Of a stretch of DNA of 64,000 nucleotides, positions 42,842 through 55,377 are shown piece after piece (positions within the stretch are counted from its first letter, which is position 1; each line of letters starts with the position of its first letter). The DNA lies in the NCBI GenBank assembly GCA_024195585.1, contig SWBL01000027.1:124001-188000 (forward strand), in the 5' to 3' direction. The notes below the pieces were generated by a model. That model worked only from the letters and a program-made list of their open reading frames with translations. It was not told the origin of the DNA and did no database searches. Made by a program: the position numbers and the translations under genes. The stretch comes from Aureobasidium sp. EXF-3400 (taxonomy: Eukaryota > Ascomycota > Dothideomycetes > Dothideales > Saccotheciaceae).

Positions 42842-44688
42842 CTACTCCATCTCGTGAAGGTCGTCGGCGACCTTGAACTTGGCACCGGTGTTTTGTTGCA
42901 CTTGCTCGACGGTCACGCCAGGGGCAACCTCGGTGAGGGTAAGACCTCCGTTCTTACGGTCGACCTGGAAGACACACTATTACATTTTCATTAGCATTCG
43001 TACAAAATAAACAACGAAAACACAAACTTACCAAATCGGTGATGATGGTTGACACGACACGAGCACCGGTCAGCGGCAGACTGCACTCTTGCTGGATCTT
43101 GCTGACACCGTTCTTATCGACGTGGTCGGTGAGAACGACAATCTTTGTTTGGTCTGGGTTGGAAACCAAGTCCATGGCTCCACCCATACCCTTGAGCACC
43201 TTGCCAGGGATCATGTAGTTTGCCAAGTCTCCGTTGGCACTGACTTGCAAGGCACCGAGCATAGACACATCGATATGGCCACCTCTGATCATAGCGAACG
43301 ACTCGGCACTGTCGAATGTGGAACCACCAGGAACGATCGTCACGGTCTCCTTGCCAGCGTTGATGATATCGACGTCGAGTTCTTCTTCGGTGGGATAGGG
43401 TCCCATGCCCATCAATCCGTTCTCCGAGTGGATCCACACCTTGATCTCGGGATCCAAGAATGAAGGTGCGAGGGTAGGCATACCAACTCCCAAGTTGACA
43501 TAGTATCCTTGCTTCAACTCCTTGGCAGCACGACGAGCAATTCTCTCACGACGCTGCTCGGCTTCGCTCTTGTTGCTCTGATCGCTACCTTCAGGCTCTC
43601 TCAATTTCTTGACTTCGAGTTTCTTTTCTTCGGTTGCGGGAACAATGCGATCGATGTAGATACCAGGCAAATCCACCTCGTCGGGCTTGATCTCGCCGAT
43701 GGGAACGATGTGTTCGGCTTCCACGATACTGCATTTCGCCGCTTTGGCCATCATGGGTCCAAAGTTTCCTGTCGTGTAGCGGAAGACACAGTTTCCTGCC
43801 TCGTCAACCTTGTGGGCGCGGAGAATGGCTACATCGCCTTGGATGGCGTGTTCCAAGTTGTACTTCTTGCCCTTGAACTCGCGAGTTTCGCGACGGTTGC
43901 CGGATTGCAGGGTTGTGGGCATCTTGGAACCTTCCTTGGGGGGACCCATTCTAATGGGAATTTCGCCGGTTTCGATCCATGTGGAGACACCAGTGGGAGT
44001 GTAGAAAGCAGGGATACCGGCACCACCAGCTCTGATGCGCTCGGCGATGGTGCCTTGGGGTGTTAATTCGACGTCCAGCTCGCCACTCAAGTACTTCTTC
44101 TCGATAGCCTTGTTGGTGCCCAAGAAAGACAGAATGACGGAAGTAAGTTGGCCAGATTGAACCAATTCGGCAAGACCATAAGGACCAGCACCAGCATTGT
44201 TAGAAACCGCCTTGAGCGAGTGCAAGTCCTCAATTCCTCTCTTAGCCATAGCTTTGATGATGGTATCTGATTTCCGTCAGCTCAACCCATCCTTTCTACC
44301 AAACCACAAGATTTGCAAAGAACGGAGGAAACAGCAAAAAACAAGACATACCAGCAGTACCACAAAGACCAAACCCAGCACTCAAAATCGTAGATCCGCT
44401 CTTGATATCAGCAACAGCCTCATCAGCACTGGCGTAAACTTTAGACCTCGAGCGATCGATTGTAGGCGCCAGACCCTCGTCCAACTCGATAGAGTCCACA
44501 CCACTGTTACCACCAGCCTTGACATCATTGATAAAGCCACGAGTAAAAGTAACTGTCGCAGCAACGCCAGCTCTTTTGGTCAACGCAAGTCTTGCTGTTG
44601 CCCGTGGCAGCTGTGCGCGGAACAAAGCATTAGAAGTTGACGGAAGCAATGCCGAGAGGCGGGTGCATGAACGTCTTGTCGCTGCCAT
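42842..44688 (-). CDS. Succinyl-CoA:3-ketoacid-CoA transferase (SCOT), mitochondrial
   Basis: Moves CoA from succinyl-CoA to acetoacetate, allowing use of ketone bodies or acetoacetate. Three exons: 44688-44352, 44266-43032, 42964-42842; 564 aa. The N-terminus MAATRRSCTRLSALLPSTSN is basic and Ser-rich, without acids for about 45 residues, a mitochondrial presequence. The alpha-half has GSTILSAGFGLCGTAGDTII (built by intron 1) and GGAGIPAFYTPTG; the beta-half has YYVNLGVGMPTLAPSF and the active-site glutamate in HSENGLMGMGPYP, then GGSTFDSAESFAMIRGGH. A linker rich in Glu/Lys/Arg (about 270-300) separates the halves and is longer than in animals. The C-terminal exon is small (VDRKNGGLTLTEVAPGVTVE). 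Confidence 0.94.
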
Positions 44689-45806
44689 TGTTGTTGTGTG
44701 GGTCCCGAAAACTCGAGAATTCAAGAATGAGGAGAGAAGAAAGGAAGGATGAGAATTGTATATACGGAAAAGATTATATGGCTAGCTATTGTCTGCGGTT
44801 GTTTCGGTATCTGGCATCGGAAGCCGTGACACGGCCGGATGTCATTTACGGCAAGCTGCCAACGCTGACGCTGTTCCTCCAGACTCGGGTTCGTCCGGGG
44901 TACGGCTTTTCCCCACGCGACCTCGCCGAATTGCTATAAGCTCTTATCCGAGACAGCAGTGTTGTTCTGTCAAGAGTGATGGCAACGTTTATACTGATCC
45001 CATCGTGATTGAAACTGGGCCGACAATCTCATGGCTATATGCTGCTTAGCAGTGATAGATATCAACCTACAGATGAGAACAGACGTCTAGCTAAACTTCT
45101 TCCATTGTGAGCAAGGGAAACGCGATCCTATTACAATTAAACAAGTTTGACATAACACGGTCGGTCGCTTTGCTAGTAAGCCTAGTAACAGTCAACGATA
45201 CGTCTTTACTCACGTATATCATTTTTGTGGTTCACAAACTTGACGGTACGGACACATGTGCTTGCTACTTAATTTCTGGTTTAGCACTTCCGGAAATTCA
45301 TAATTAGCCTTAATGCAGCGAACCTACGCAACATCAACTTAAAACGCATCTCATATTCTTAAGTATCATATGTTTCATACCTCAAGCAACTCAAAACGAA
45401 CTCATCATGCGTTATGCTGTCACAACATCGTCAAACATCGATTGGAGCATAGTCGGAAGTACGACCCTGACCAAAACTCATCTCTTGGCCAAGTCACAGG
45501 ACCACAGATATCGAAAAACGGTTGCGCAGGAGTAAAAGGATGAAAAACAATTTGTATGCTGCAGGTTCTTGTGTATATATAGGTTTAATTGTATGCGGTT
45601 CCTGCTATGGATATTCAAGTCCGTTGCTTTTGCTTGGACTTCGCTGCCCTTCCTCACCACCTTCCCAGATGCCTATAGGAAACGAAGAAAAAGACTATAC
45701 ATGTGTAAACTGAAGTCCTCGATAAGCAAAAAGGTCACAAATCTATCGTCCAGCGATGACTTGTGAATTCCTGAAGAAAGAGAGAATCCTCCCGAATGAA
45801 ATAGAA
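44689..45806. other. Gene-free stretch of 1.1 kb
   Basis: Promoter of SCOT on the left and 3' flank of the kinase gene on the right. AT-rich in the middle (45100-45400). No RNA gene or open frame that I can support. Confidence 0.5.
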
Positions 45807-48194
45807 TCACTCTTGCTCCTTCTGGTCTTTGTTTTCAGCTACCGATCTTGCGGCTTCGACAACATCGGCACCGCGGACTTTACTCGCCAGACCAGCCCAT
45901 TTGCTCTTGGGACCTTCAGATGCAGACTTTGAAGAGTCACGGATGATGCTCTCATGCTCTGCAATTTCCTTGTTGTGCTCGACACGGCGAGTCAGATAGA
46001 TGGTAGGCGTGCGTCCTCTTCTAGTGTGGATGCGTTGCATTTCTTCTTGGTAGGCCTGCTCGAAAAAGTTGCTTTCAACCGCGCCAGGCGATTCGCAGAC
46101 TACGTGTGTCGTCTGGCCGTTCTCTTCCGACTCGTCCGAGGCATGTTCTGAAGACGATTCGCCTCCAGTCCCTATACCTAGATATGTCGTTTCGGATAGG
46201 GGATCGTGAGCGTGACCTTTGTGCGGTGCTTCTTCCAGTGCGCGATCCACCGAGTCCTGTTGTGCCTCCTTATCTGGGTGTTCAGTATGTTCAACACGGT
46301 CGTGTATCGGATTGAGACCTGGCTCGTCCATTTCTCCAGGGCTACAGACCATGTCATCAGATACTACGATATCATGATGAATGCCTTCTGCTGCCAAAAC
46401 CTGCTCAATTGGCTGTCTGTCATCGGCATCGCTGCTGCGTGTCCGTCTATGCTTCGTCTCGATACTACCAGGAGGCGCTACTATGTTAGATGCGCGGCCG
46501 AACAAGCCATCCATCAGTTCTGGACGCTTGTGGAATAGAAGTTTCTTGAAGCGTTTGACAGCTTTCATCTAATAGGTCTGTGTCAGCCATGCGATCATGT
46601 CATTGTAGAGTGTGCACATACCACAACCAAGAGGTGTTTCATATTGCCCGTAATGGCATTGTTCATTTCTTCCTGAGTCGGCGTGTCAATCATGTCGGCG
46701 CAGTTCTCCTCCATAGAAAGTAAAGGATCTTCTCCGTTCTTGGTGACCCATGGATGGACCTAGACTCTTTTAGTTCATGCATTGTAGTATGTTGTGATTT
46801 GGCAACGCACCCTAAGTTCCTCCATCTTGATCCTGCGTTCAGGATCTTTTTCCAGGATCTTGCGCATGAGATCCTCAAAATCTGGATTATGCTCCTCGGG
46901 CAATGCGATATCGTCATTGCGGATTGTTTCGTACATGTCGAGCAGATGGGTCTTTTCGAATGGTACTCTGCCATATCTGAGACAATATAGCGTGACACCC
47001 ATGGACCAGATATCGGCAGCTCGACCAGAAACACGACCGTGTTTGGCGACACAGAGTTCTGGAGGCATAAACGCAGGCGAACCAGCTGATTTTGCTGTAG
47101 TCATATCGGACTCCTTTTCGAACATTTCTGATACACCAAAGTCGACGATTTTCAGTACATTGTCCTCGTTGATAAGACAATTGTCTGGTTTGATGTCTCG
47201 ATGCACGATACCTTGAGCGTGTACTGCGTGATGTGTCAGTCTTGGATATTAACAAGTATGCTCAACCCAGCTTTCTTACGGTATTCGATGCCGAGAATCA
47301 TATCGCGAAACCAGCATCTGCATGTTTCTTCGTCATAAGGATCGGCGGGGTCATCAATTCCGACCTTCATAACGACGCCCTTTTTACACATCTCGAGAAC
47401 CATGTATAGCGAGTCTTCTTCCGGATCATCCAAGACCTCAATCAGCGCAACGAGATTGTTATGGTGCAGTTTCTTCATGATCGCAATCTCTTCCTTGATC
47501 AGGTCCAGCGAGTTGTTTGCTTGTGGAGCAAGTTTATCCGACGTCGACATTCTGTGAAATGGTTGTCTTCTCTGGTTCGGGCGCCGCAGTAGATTGGACT
47601 GGGCGCGCTTGCGCAGGCGTGATTTGGAAAACTCCTTGACGGCATATTCGTTGCCGAATTGGTCTACTGCTAGGTGTACTGCGCCAAAGGAACCGCGGCC
47701 AATCTCTTGCTTAATGGTGTATTGGTTGATTCGGTGGACGGCTGCGCCGTCATCGTCGCTGGAGCCGTAGTGTGTTCGCGCATTGAGGGTTTCCTGTGCA
47801 TTGGGACGTCAGAGTGGGTTGCGATTGGAAGGCACAAAGTAGTAGGCTGACCTTGACGGTGGTTGTTCGTGAGGGAGTTCGTTGGTGGTGTCTTATGGGG
47901 CTCTGGTATGCCGGCAGGGACCTGCACGACGCGACGAATGCTCAGTACGATGGACCAGGACAAGCTTCAATCCAGGGTTTAGCCCTACATATGTTTGACA
48001 GCAGCAGGCCGGCCATGGGTGGTATTTGTACTGGCTAGATTGAGTGAAATACCATGTGAAGGCAGAGTGTGTGCATCATTGTGGTGATGGTGTTCATGCC
48101 CCGCTTCTGACAATGATGAGCGGGCGTCAGTCGTCTCGGAGACATCGTGCGAATCTGCCATGTCGAAGTCGGCAGCAAGAGGCGAGTTTCTCAT
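45807..48194 (-). CDS. Ser/Thr protein kinase, CaMKK/Ssp1-Sak1-Tos3 type (Snf1-activating family)
   Basis: Probable upstream kinase of Snf1/AMPK and related pathways. Six exons: 48194-47989, 47921-47852, 47793-47280, 47223-46811, 46759-46622, 46568-45807; 700 aa, every junction in phase. The kinase domain begins INQYTIKQEIGRGSFGAVHL (Gly loop), AVKEFSKSRLRKRAQSN (catalytic Lys), then the family's insertion before NSLDLIKEEIAIMKKLHHNN. IVHRDIKPDN, DFGVSEMF and AGSPAFMPPEL give the catalytic loop, DFG and activation segment; the C-lobe ends PWVTKNGEDPLL. The tail VKRFKKLLFHKRPELMDGLF is typical of Ssp1/Elm1-type kinases. The N-terminus is short and His-rich; an in-frame ATG at 48161 is an alternative start. 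Exon 2 is only 70 nt and was found from the conserved RTTTVKETLNAR junction. Confidence 0.93.
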
Positions 48195-48461
48195 GCGCAG
48201 GGAAAGTCAAATGAAAGATGCTTGTATAACATTGCTGCTCGATTCTTTTTTAGAAAGATATATTCGTAGGCTAGGGCACGCAAAAGAAGGAACAAGGTCA
48301 AGGCTAGACCCGACTATCCGAACTTATCAGTTGAGGAAGGCGTCCATTCGACGCCCGTCGCCGAACTTGCACCTGCCAAGCTTGCTGTCAATGGCCCCCA
48401 CATCATCTACTAGTGCATAACCATCCCTTGATACTATTTTCAACAACTCATCCTTGCAATC
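48195..48461. promoter_or_regulatory. 267-bp divergent promoter, kinase / BET5
   Basis: Short DNA between two opposed start codons. No specific factor site assigned. Confidence 0.5.
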
Positions 48462-49126
48462 ATGACTGTCTACTCTTTTTATATCTTCGACAGGCATAGT
48501 GAGTGGACACCAATCCGAGTCAATCGACAATTACTGATGTCAATCAAGCCGAGTGCATATACAGCAAACGCTGGGCTCAAAGACCTGTATCTCAATCCGT
48601 CAAGGCAGCCCAACGTCAATCGGGAGCCAGTGCCATCAGCAATGGCGACGTCCCAGGTGTCAACCCCAAAGCTCTCTCAAACGAAGACGACGCAAAGTTG
48701 ATCTTCGGTGCCATATTCTCTCTTCGTCGTATGGTGCGTCAACTGGGTGGTGAAGACGACAGGTAGGCCCCTTTTGTTGTCCTACCAACCTGTCATGTAT
48801 TGACAGTTCTTAGTTTCCTGTCATATCGCACTGGAGAGTACAAACTGCACTACTTTGAGACGGCGACGAATCTCAAGTTTGTAATGCTTACAGATACACG
48901 CATAGCGAGCATGCGTACTGTGCTGTACCAGATCTGGGCCAACCTCTACGTTGAATACGTTGTCAAGAATCCCATCTCACCTGTCGAGCACGCTGGTGGT
49001 GTCGGAGTTGCAAACGAACTCTTTGAAGGTGCACTGGAAAGCTTCATTGTACGTTTGCTCTTGGAGTCCACTACTTGTGCTTTGCTTACAAACAATCTGC
49101 AGAACACCGTCTTTCCTCCTTCCTGA
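48462..49126 (+). CDS. bet5: TRAPP complex subunit BET5 (TRAPPC1)
   Basis: Core longin-fold (sedlin-related) subunit of the TRAPP tethering complex, the exchange factor for Ypt1 in ER-Golgi traffic. Four exons: 48462-48498, 48549-48762, 48814-49048, 49103-49126; 169 aa. MTVYSFYIFDRHTECIYSKR (exon 1-2 junction restores HTEC) is the family start; KLIFGAIFSLRRMVRQLGGE, SFLSYRTGEYKLHYFETATN and LKFVMLTDTRIASMRTVLYQ match the remaining conserved blocks. The last exon encodes only NTVFPPS. A Ser/Asn-rich insert of about 25 residues after WAQRP is a filamentous-fungal feature absent from the yeast protein. Confidence 0.94.
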
Positions 49127-49633
49127 GCAAAGATGAGGATATGAATAACGATTCAAATGTGCAATAAGCTCAAGGTCAGGGGTCTCTGAAATAAGCACCA
49201 CATCCAATGCGCATCAACCTGATATCGTGATCGCTTCGAATCGATGTCCGAGCCGTCATGCGAACAGACCGCTTCTGACCTCACAGCCTTTGGTACCCCC
49301 CGAAAGCTTTGTCGCTTCGAGAGATGCTCGAAGGACACGACCGTCACACTCGGGTTGGTAATCGGTGCAGAGTCGGCGTGGACCACGCCACCAGTTCGGG
49401 AAAGCAGCACTAACTGCATTGCTGGTCGAAGCAGAGAAAACCAACGCGCGATTGACGGACAAGCAAGGTTTCGAAGGTTGCAGAGCAAAGCTGTATTTGA
49501 AGTTATGCTAGAGCAACTGTCCTACTCGGTCCCCATCTGTTCCGAGACATAGCTATACACATCCGATATGATTCCCATCTAACTCCATGACGCCATGCTT
49601 GATACTGTTCCCCTTGTTTGACCAGACTTTTGC
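49127..49633. other. Convergent intergenic DNA
   Basis: 3' flanks of BET5 and RFC3. Short frames on both strands have no features. Confidence 0.5.
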
Positions 49634-50874
49634 TCATTTGCTCTTGTTGTCCATGATTTCGCAGCCGTTTCTGACGGTACCGACCAAACCACCTGTCTGG
49701 AGGTTCTCGCTGCCACCACCGCTCAATCTGTGCTCAATCTCAGCCAGACCTTGTAGCCAGGTCACCTTTGTATGAGCAGGAACTTCCAGATTTGCAAGCT
49801 CCTCACCAAGAGCAGTCAGGATATCAGCCAAGGCAAGGCCCTTGTTTGCCTTCAGAGTGTTGATCGTTGCCAGACATGAAGTCACATCAGGGTTGGAAAG
49901 TAGTGTGTCGCGGATGGTTGCAATATCAGCAGGATGTGGAGCGGCAATGCAGTCGAAGATTGTTTCGTTTGTGATCAGGTCGCGGTCGATTTTGGCTCCT
50001 TGGGGAGGTGCTTGGCCGGGTATATGTAGTGGTGTTGATGAAGCGTGGCAAGCTTGCAGGACGTTGAGCGCACGTCGCATGTCACCCTTTGACAAGGTGA
50101 CAAGCGAGTCGGTAGCGTCGGGGGCGATATTGACATCTTCCTTTTCAACGACAATGTCGACCAAACGTCGAATGTCAGGCTCTTTGAGGGGAGAGAAGCG
50201 GAAACGAGTACAACGTGAGAGTAGAGCGGGCGAGAGTTTGTGAGTGTAGTTGGCGATAATGCAGAAACGGGTGTTGGATGTGTATTTCTCCATGATTCTG
50301 CGCAGGGCCATCTGTGCGGTTGAGGTCATGGCATCAGCCTCATCAAGAATGATAAGCTTGAAGTTGGCCGGACTGCTGTCGCCACCAGTCTTGTCACCAA
50401 AAGAGGTGAAGATTTGTTTTGTGCTCGAGAAGGTCTTGATTTGTTCGCGGACGACATCGATACCACGATCGTCGGAGGCGTTGAGTTCGAGAACCATTTG
50501 GCGCATGTTTTTGTTTCCGTAGATGCGACGGGCAAGAGCGAGGACAGTCGACGTCTTTCCGGTACCAGGAGGACCATAAAGGAGGAGATGGGGGAGTCTG
50601 TTGCTGTCGACAAACTTGTTGATTGTGGCTAGAATGTCTTGATGACCAGAGACGTCGTCGAGGGTGTTTGGTCTGTACTTTTCGACCCTGATTATAGTTT
50701 AGTCTATTGTGTGGTGCGATGGCAGGAGAAGGCATACCATGGCAGAGTGTCCTGCAGCTCGACGGGCAAGTTTGCAGCGCTTCTCTTGCCCTTCTCATTT
50801 GAGTTGGACGAGAATTGAATCGAGGATTGAGCGGCGGGCGCATCAACGTCCATTTCATCTTCGTAGTCGGACAT
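49634..50874 (-). CDS. rfc3: Replication factor C subunit 3 (RFC5 in human nomenclature)
   Basis: AAA+ subunit of the clamp loader that places PCNA on primer ends. Two exons, 50874-50738 and 50687-49634; 396 aa. After an acidic N-terminus comes [20 protein letters not shown] (RFC box II, made by splicing at TG|G), [13 protein letters not shown] (Walker A), [24 protein letters not shown] (Walker B), [18 protein letters not shown] with the SRC arginine-finger motif, and [14 protein letters not shown] (sensor 2). [10 protein letters not shown] and the sequence after it distinguish it from RFC2 and RFC4. Its promoter contains an ACGCGT element. Confidence 0.95.
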
Positions 50875-50973
50875 GATTGCTGATGTGATGGACAAGGAAT
50901 TGGATCAGAATGTAGTGTGGACGCAATGATTGTCTGGTCGGCCAGTGAAGCTGCCTTTTCGCATCTAGAGCGG

Positions 50974-50979
50974 ACGCGT
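50974..50979. promoter_or_regulatory. ACGCGT (MluI cell-cycle box, MBF site) in RFC3/TRM6 promoter
   Basis: A palindromic ACGCGT lies 100 bp upstream of the RFC3 start codon and 151 bp upstream of TRM6, inside a 255-bp divergent promoter. In ascomycetes MBF binds ACGCGT and drives G1/S genes, including replication factors. That the site is used here is inference. Confidence 0.6.
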
Positions 50980-51129
50980 TCAGATCGCGCCGAAAGTGCA
51001 CGTCACAATTTCATCCCGTTCAGGAAAGGTCAAAAAAGTTCCCCAGATTTCTAGGACGAGCATCCAGATCGTCCAAAGAAAAAGTCCGCCGAAGTGGTTC
51101 ACTCTTGTCGCGACTCACTCCTCCTCACC

Positions 51130-52892
51130 ATGCACTCGCGCGTTCATGCCGGCGAGTATGTGCTACTACGTCTACCGTCAGATACTCTGAAGCTGGTCCA
51201 GATAGTGCCAAACAGGTACGGACATAACCGATTGCCGCCTTTGACACCATCATTCACTAAGCTCTGTCGCATTGCAGTGTTATCTCGATTGGCAAATTCG
51301 GTTCCTTCCCATGCAACCTTCTCATCGGACGCCCTTACTACCTCACCTACGAGATTACCGACAAACAATCCGAGACCGATGCCTCGCGCCTACGAGTCGT
51401 CCCAGCCTCCGAGCTGAACGCTGAGGTCCTCTCCGAAGATGCTCCTCCTTCAGAAAACCCTACCGAGAAAGCAGATGAATCCTTCGATATTGTCGCCGAT
51501 GATGGCTCTGTATTGCTCAAGAACAACCGTCTTACAGTCGACGATGCCTCTCGTCAAGTTCTCAGCATGGATGAAATCGAAGAATTGAAGAAAGCCGGAA
51601 CCGGCTCTGGAAGAGACATTATTGAGAAGATCCTCAAATCGCATACTCACCTGAGCGAAAAGACATCGTTTGCCCTAGCCAAGTACACTCTGAGGAAGCA
51701 CAAGAAATACTTGCGCAGATTCACCGTTCTGCCAATGAATGTCTCCATGTTGACCGAGTACATGATCGCCGAGAAGGAGTCATCAAGAGTCATGGAGCTC
51801 AGAGAAGAGTCGCTAGGTCTTGTTGGCAGCTGGGCAAACGTACACTACCACCCTGATGCAGAACCGACTCTCACTGAGGAGGGTACACAACTTGGTGGCG
51901 GAAGATGGCTGGTCGTTGATGACACTGGTGGTTTAGTTGTGGCGTCTATGGCCGAGAAGATGGGTATTCTGTACCTTCCAGACAGAGAGGACGAAGAGTC
52001 GGATAATGATGAGGCCACAACCGAGGCTGGTGCGCAACAAACAGCTGCAGCTGAAGAAGACGCCGATGTCGAAATGCAGGATCCATCAAAGGATGAACCA
52101 ACCACCGAGGAACCAAAAGAAGGAGAAGAAGTCCGAGCGAACGGCCGAAAGCGTCCCATGAACAAGCACAACACCAATCTCTCTTCAACAAACACCATCA
52201 CAGTCCTACACTCAAACGCCCAACCAAACGTCTCACTCCTGAAATACTTCTCCTACGACACAAATAACCCAACCGCCACCCACCCTCTACATACCCACCT
52301 CAAAACCCTCACCTGGCTCCAACTCATCGATCCCTCTGCAGACCCTACCTACGACGAGCCAGAAACAATCCCTCAATCCGAACTCGACACTATGAAATCC
52401 GGCAAACGCGGTGCCTACTTCCGCAAACGCCGCCGCTGGGCCCGCTGCAAGGCCATTGTAGACGAAACCCGCGCCGGAGGCTTCGACGGCTTGATCATTG
52501 CCTCTCACATGTCTCCCGCCACCATTCTCAAAAACACAGTGCATTTACTGCGCGGCTCTGCACACATCGCAATCTACTCTCCCACTGTAGAGCCTCTGAC
52601 CGAAATCATGGACTTGTACTCCAAAGACCGCAAAGCTGCTTTCTTAGACCATATCGCTAATGATACCGTTCCTCCTGAAGAAGACTTCCCTCTGGATCCG
52701 CGATTGGTGTTGGGACCCACGTTGCAGACCACGAGGATTAGACCTTGGCAGGTGTTGCCTGGACGTACGCATCCACTTATGACATGGAGAGGTGGTGCAG
52801 AGGGCTATCTATTTACAGCGCGGAAAGTGTTGCCTGTAGACGGTAAAGTGGAGGCAAGAGGCAAATACAACAAGAAGAGGAAGATTGGGTAG
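51130..52892 (+). CDS. trm6: tRNA m1A58 methyltransferase non-catalytic subunit TRM6 (GCD10)
   Basis: Forms the heterotetramer with the catalytic TRM61 that makes 1-methyladenosine 58 in tRNAs, including initiator tRNA. Two exons, 51130-51215 and 51278-52892; 566 aa. The N-terminal beta-barrel starts HAGEYVLLRLPSDTLKLVQI and, across the splice, SVISIGKFGSFPCNLLIGRP. Then LLKNNRLTVDDASRQVLSMD and EIEELKKAGTGSGRDIIEKI, ALAKYTLRKHKKYLRRF are nearly family-diagnostic. The middle is a long acidic insert; the C-terminal Rossmann-like half has FDGLIIASHMSPATILKNTV and ends in a basic KYNKKRKIG. It lacks an SAM-binding glycine motif, as expected for the non-catalytic partner. Confidence 0.94.
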
Positions 52893-54147
52893 ATGCTTGT
52901 TACTATTACAAGTTTGGGGAGGCATCCTTGTATAAAAATCCGTCATCCCAGAGAACTTTTGTGATATTGTGGAAACCTGGCAATGAGTCCTTTTCGTGGA
53001 AGAAGACTTCATCTCACTCAGCCAAAGGGTTGTAACCTTGGTGTCTTTGAGATGAAAGCTGTACTATCCCAACCCTCACTCTTTCCCACACTTTACAGTT
53101 GTCTTCTGCCAGATCGGGGGTTCACTGTTCGTGCTTGAAGATTGACCCTGCAGATGTAGACCTCTGCGCGATCAAAGAATTGCGGAACGTACAGCCAGAC
53201 CAAGGGCATAGTCAAAAAAAAATTCCAGTGAGACAGTCGAGCATCCTATGGAAATAGGCCACTAGAGGCAGAACGTGCGAGCCATCCACAAGCAGAAATG
53301 TAACGAACCCTCCGAATGTCAACGGGGCTAATTACCACAATCCAGAAGATAAAATCGTCAAAAACTAGCTTTTACATAGCAATTCTCTCGCGGTGCTTTC
53401 GGTTCTGCCTTCAGGACTTACGTCGTTGCAGCTCGGCTTTGATGAGCCCGCAGTTTCTGCTTCTCCCGGTTTGAGGCTTGGAGCACTGCTGTTGTTTGAT
53501 CACGCTCCCTGACGAACGGCCTGGCGATCATGCTGATAACTGAGGTCTGTAAGCGCTAGCCAATTTTACAGCATCAAGGCGGTAGTCGGCTTGAAAATTT
53601 CCAGCTTGCATCTTGATTTCAGCTATCTGTATCTAGACCAAGCCTCAGGCTTGCCCGACGCTAGCCAACTTTAATTTGTTACGGCAAGTGGTTGCATGCG
53701 GCTCATTAATGCAACATCAGCTCGATGCATATTTCCGCCCCGGCGTTGTTTGACGACCTGTCATGGTTTATTGGAATGCTGAATATGGCCACAGAGCGTC
53801 TCCAGCACTCTCTTACGCCTCGGCACCATTAGCCTAGCTTACCCCCTTCCTTCCTGACACTACTAACAAGGCATTGTAAAGGAAATTGCTAACCCCATCT
53901 TTAGTGATGCAATTAAAGACGAACAGACTGTTGTTATTAGGAGATTCTGGAATCCATGGACTTGGTGGTGATCCGCACACGCAAGCGTGACGGGGCTTTT
54001 GGAATCGCTCAAGGTTGAACTTGATGGTTAATCAAAAATGGTAACTAAAAACATCGCTCATCATGCAACCATCTGCCTTCTCCACAAGGCCTTCTCCTGC
54101 TATGAAGCCAGAGATTCGTTTTGTGACTGGATAATACCGGACGCAAT
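52893..54147. other. Gene-free stretch of 1.25 kb
   Basis: No gene that I can support. It separates the core gene block from the accessory surface-protein block and contains a direct repeat (53554-53673) and an A run near 53215. Confidence 0.5.
53554..53673. repeat. Direct repeat pair CGCTAGCCAAYTTTA, 105 bp apart
   Basis: CGCTAGCCAATTTTA at 53554-53568 and CGCTAGCCAACTTTA at 53659-53673 differ at one base. Possible remnant of a repeat or two binding sites; nothing more can be said. Confidence 0.5.
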
Positions 54148-55007
54148 TCAATTTTCATCGTGATCAGAATCAGAGGAAGGGTCTTCAGGCTGTGAGGCGG
54201 CCGGCTGGTCATCGGGTGGCGGTTTAGGTCGCTCAACAATCCTCATGAACTCGACGACTTGATTACCAAACAATGAACTTATGTCTGGGATCGAGTTCAG
54301 GTCTCTGTCGGCAGGTGCAATCTCTCCAATGAGCCCGACCGGGCTTGAGGGTGGCGTGAGATCAATATCATCGGCTGGTGTTGCTACAAAATGCTCCGAA
54401 GCATTGATGAATAAGTCATGAAGGACATTGGAAAAGGCAAGTGCACCCTGCTTAAAGGCATCGACCACAGGATCTCCTTTGACATCGCGGGTGTCGATGC
54501 CGAAACCACTTTTCCACTGGTTCTTGAGCATTGCATGCCAGTTTTGTTTTCGAGGCGTCACGGGATTGCTTAACCACGTATCAAACTCTTCCCACCTTTC
54601 CGGGCATGAGATGTGAGGAGCAGATGATCTTGAGACACTTGGACCAATTCTAGGCCGAGCCGAGAGATGGGAATTCCGATTGTTTACGCCCTCGAAGACC
54701 AATGTCACTTTCCGTGGGTCATCCGTCAATACAAAGACCAAGGTGAAGTGCGATGAAGCCTCGCTCCATAGCTCCGGAAAGTTGTTGTCGAAGACGGGAT
54801 AGATGTAGATATGGTGGACTCTACCATGATTGATGAGTTGGCCATTCTGGTTGACAGCGCCCGAGAAACCTGTCGACAGAACATCGATCAGCCTCAGAAC
54901 GCTGGAGAGAAGACCTTGAGAAGCATGTACATACGCAATAGTTTCTTGCCTTGAAAGTCTCCCAGAACTTGATGTAGATCACGTATAGGAATTGTATAAT
55001 TGGTCAT
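54148..55007 (-). CDS. Unrecognised fungal protein with acidic disordered tail
   Basis: Two exons, 55007-54935 and 54869-54148 (intron 65 nt, GTATGT ... TCGACAG); 264 aa. The ATG at 55007 reads MTNYTIPIRDLHQVLGDFQG and joins in phase to KKLLRFSGAVNQNGQLINHG, then VHHIYIYPVFDNNFPELW and FTLVFVLTDDPRKVTLVFEG, which looks like alternating beta strands. Later parts are loop-rich, with a Pro-rich, acidic end (PDDQPAASQPEDPSSDSDHD). No signal peptide or membrane segment. I do not recognise the family; neighbours suggest only that it lies in an accessory region. Confidence 0.7.
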
Positions 55008-55377
55008 CGTTGAAATTGGGTGTCCAGTGCCTCGTGGTATTGATATCACATATATGCTGGCGGGAATAGTACCTGTATGTAATAGTGGCAGAAAACTGGT
55101 ATCTTCTCGCAGGGGTGATATTATATAGCTCAGCTGAAGCCACGTGATGTACGTGTTCTCGGGTATGCAAGCATTCGGTCTCGCCGAAGGCTGGAACTTC
55201 GGTGGCTTGGGTGGGGTTTATGTATGCGAAAGTTGCGCATGTGACATGGCAGAAAAGCCTAAGCTTGCAGACTGCTCGTTGCTTACAATTATACGGATTC
55301 AAATAGACTGAGATCCTCACATTTCGAACTTTTGAGACCTACCATATGCGTTAGCAACAACTTACCTCCGGCAAAAA
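55008..55377. promoter_or_regulatory. Divergent promoter of two unrecognised genes
   Basis: The open frame on the minus strand here (to 54979) has no features and overlaps the start of the neighbouring gene out of frame, so I read this stretch as promoter DNA. Confidence 0.4.

Noticed and set aside
54979..55320. 113-codon minus-strand frame upstream of the unrecognised gene at 54148-55007
   Set aside because: It overlaps that gene's first exon out of frame, is Thr/Tyr/Cys-rich without motif, and no splice joins it to a better frame.
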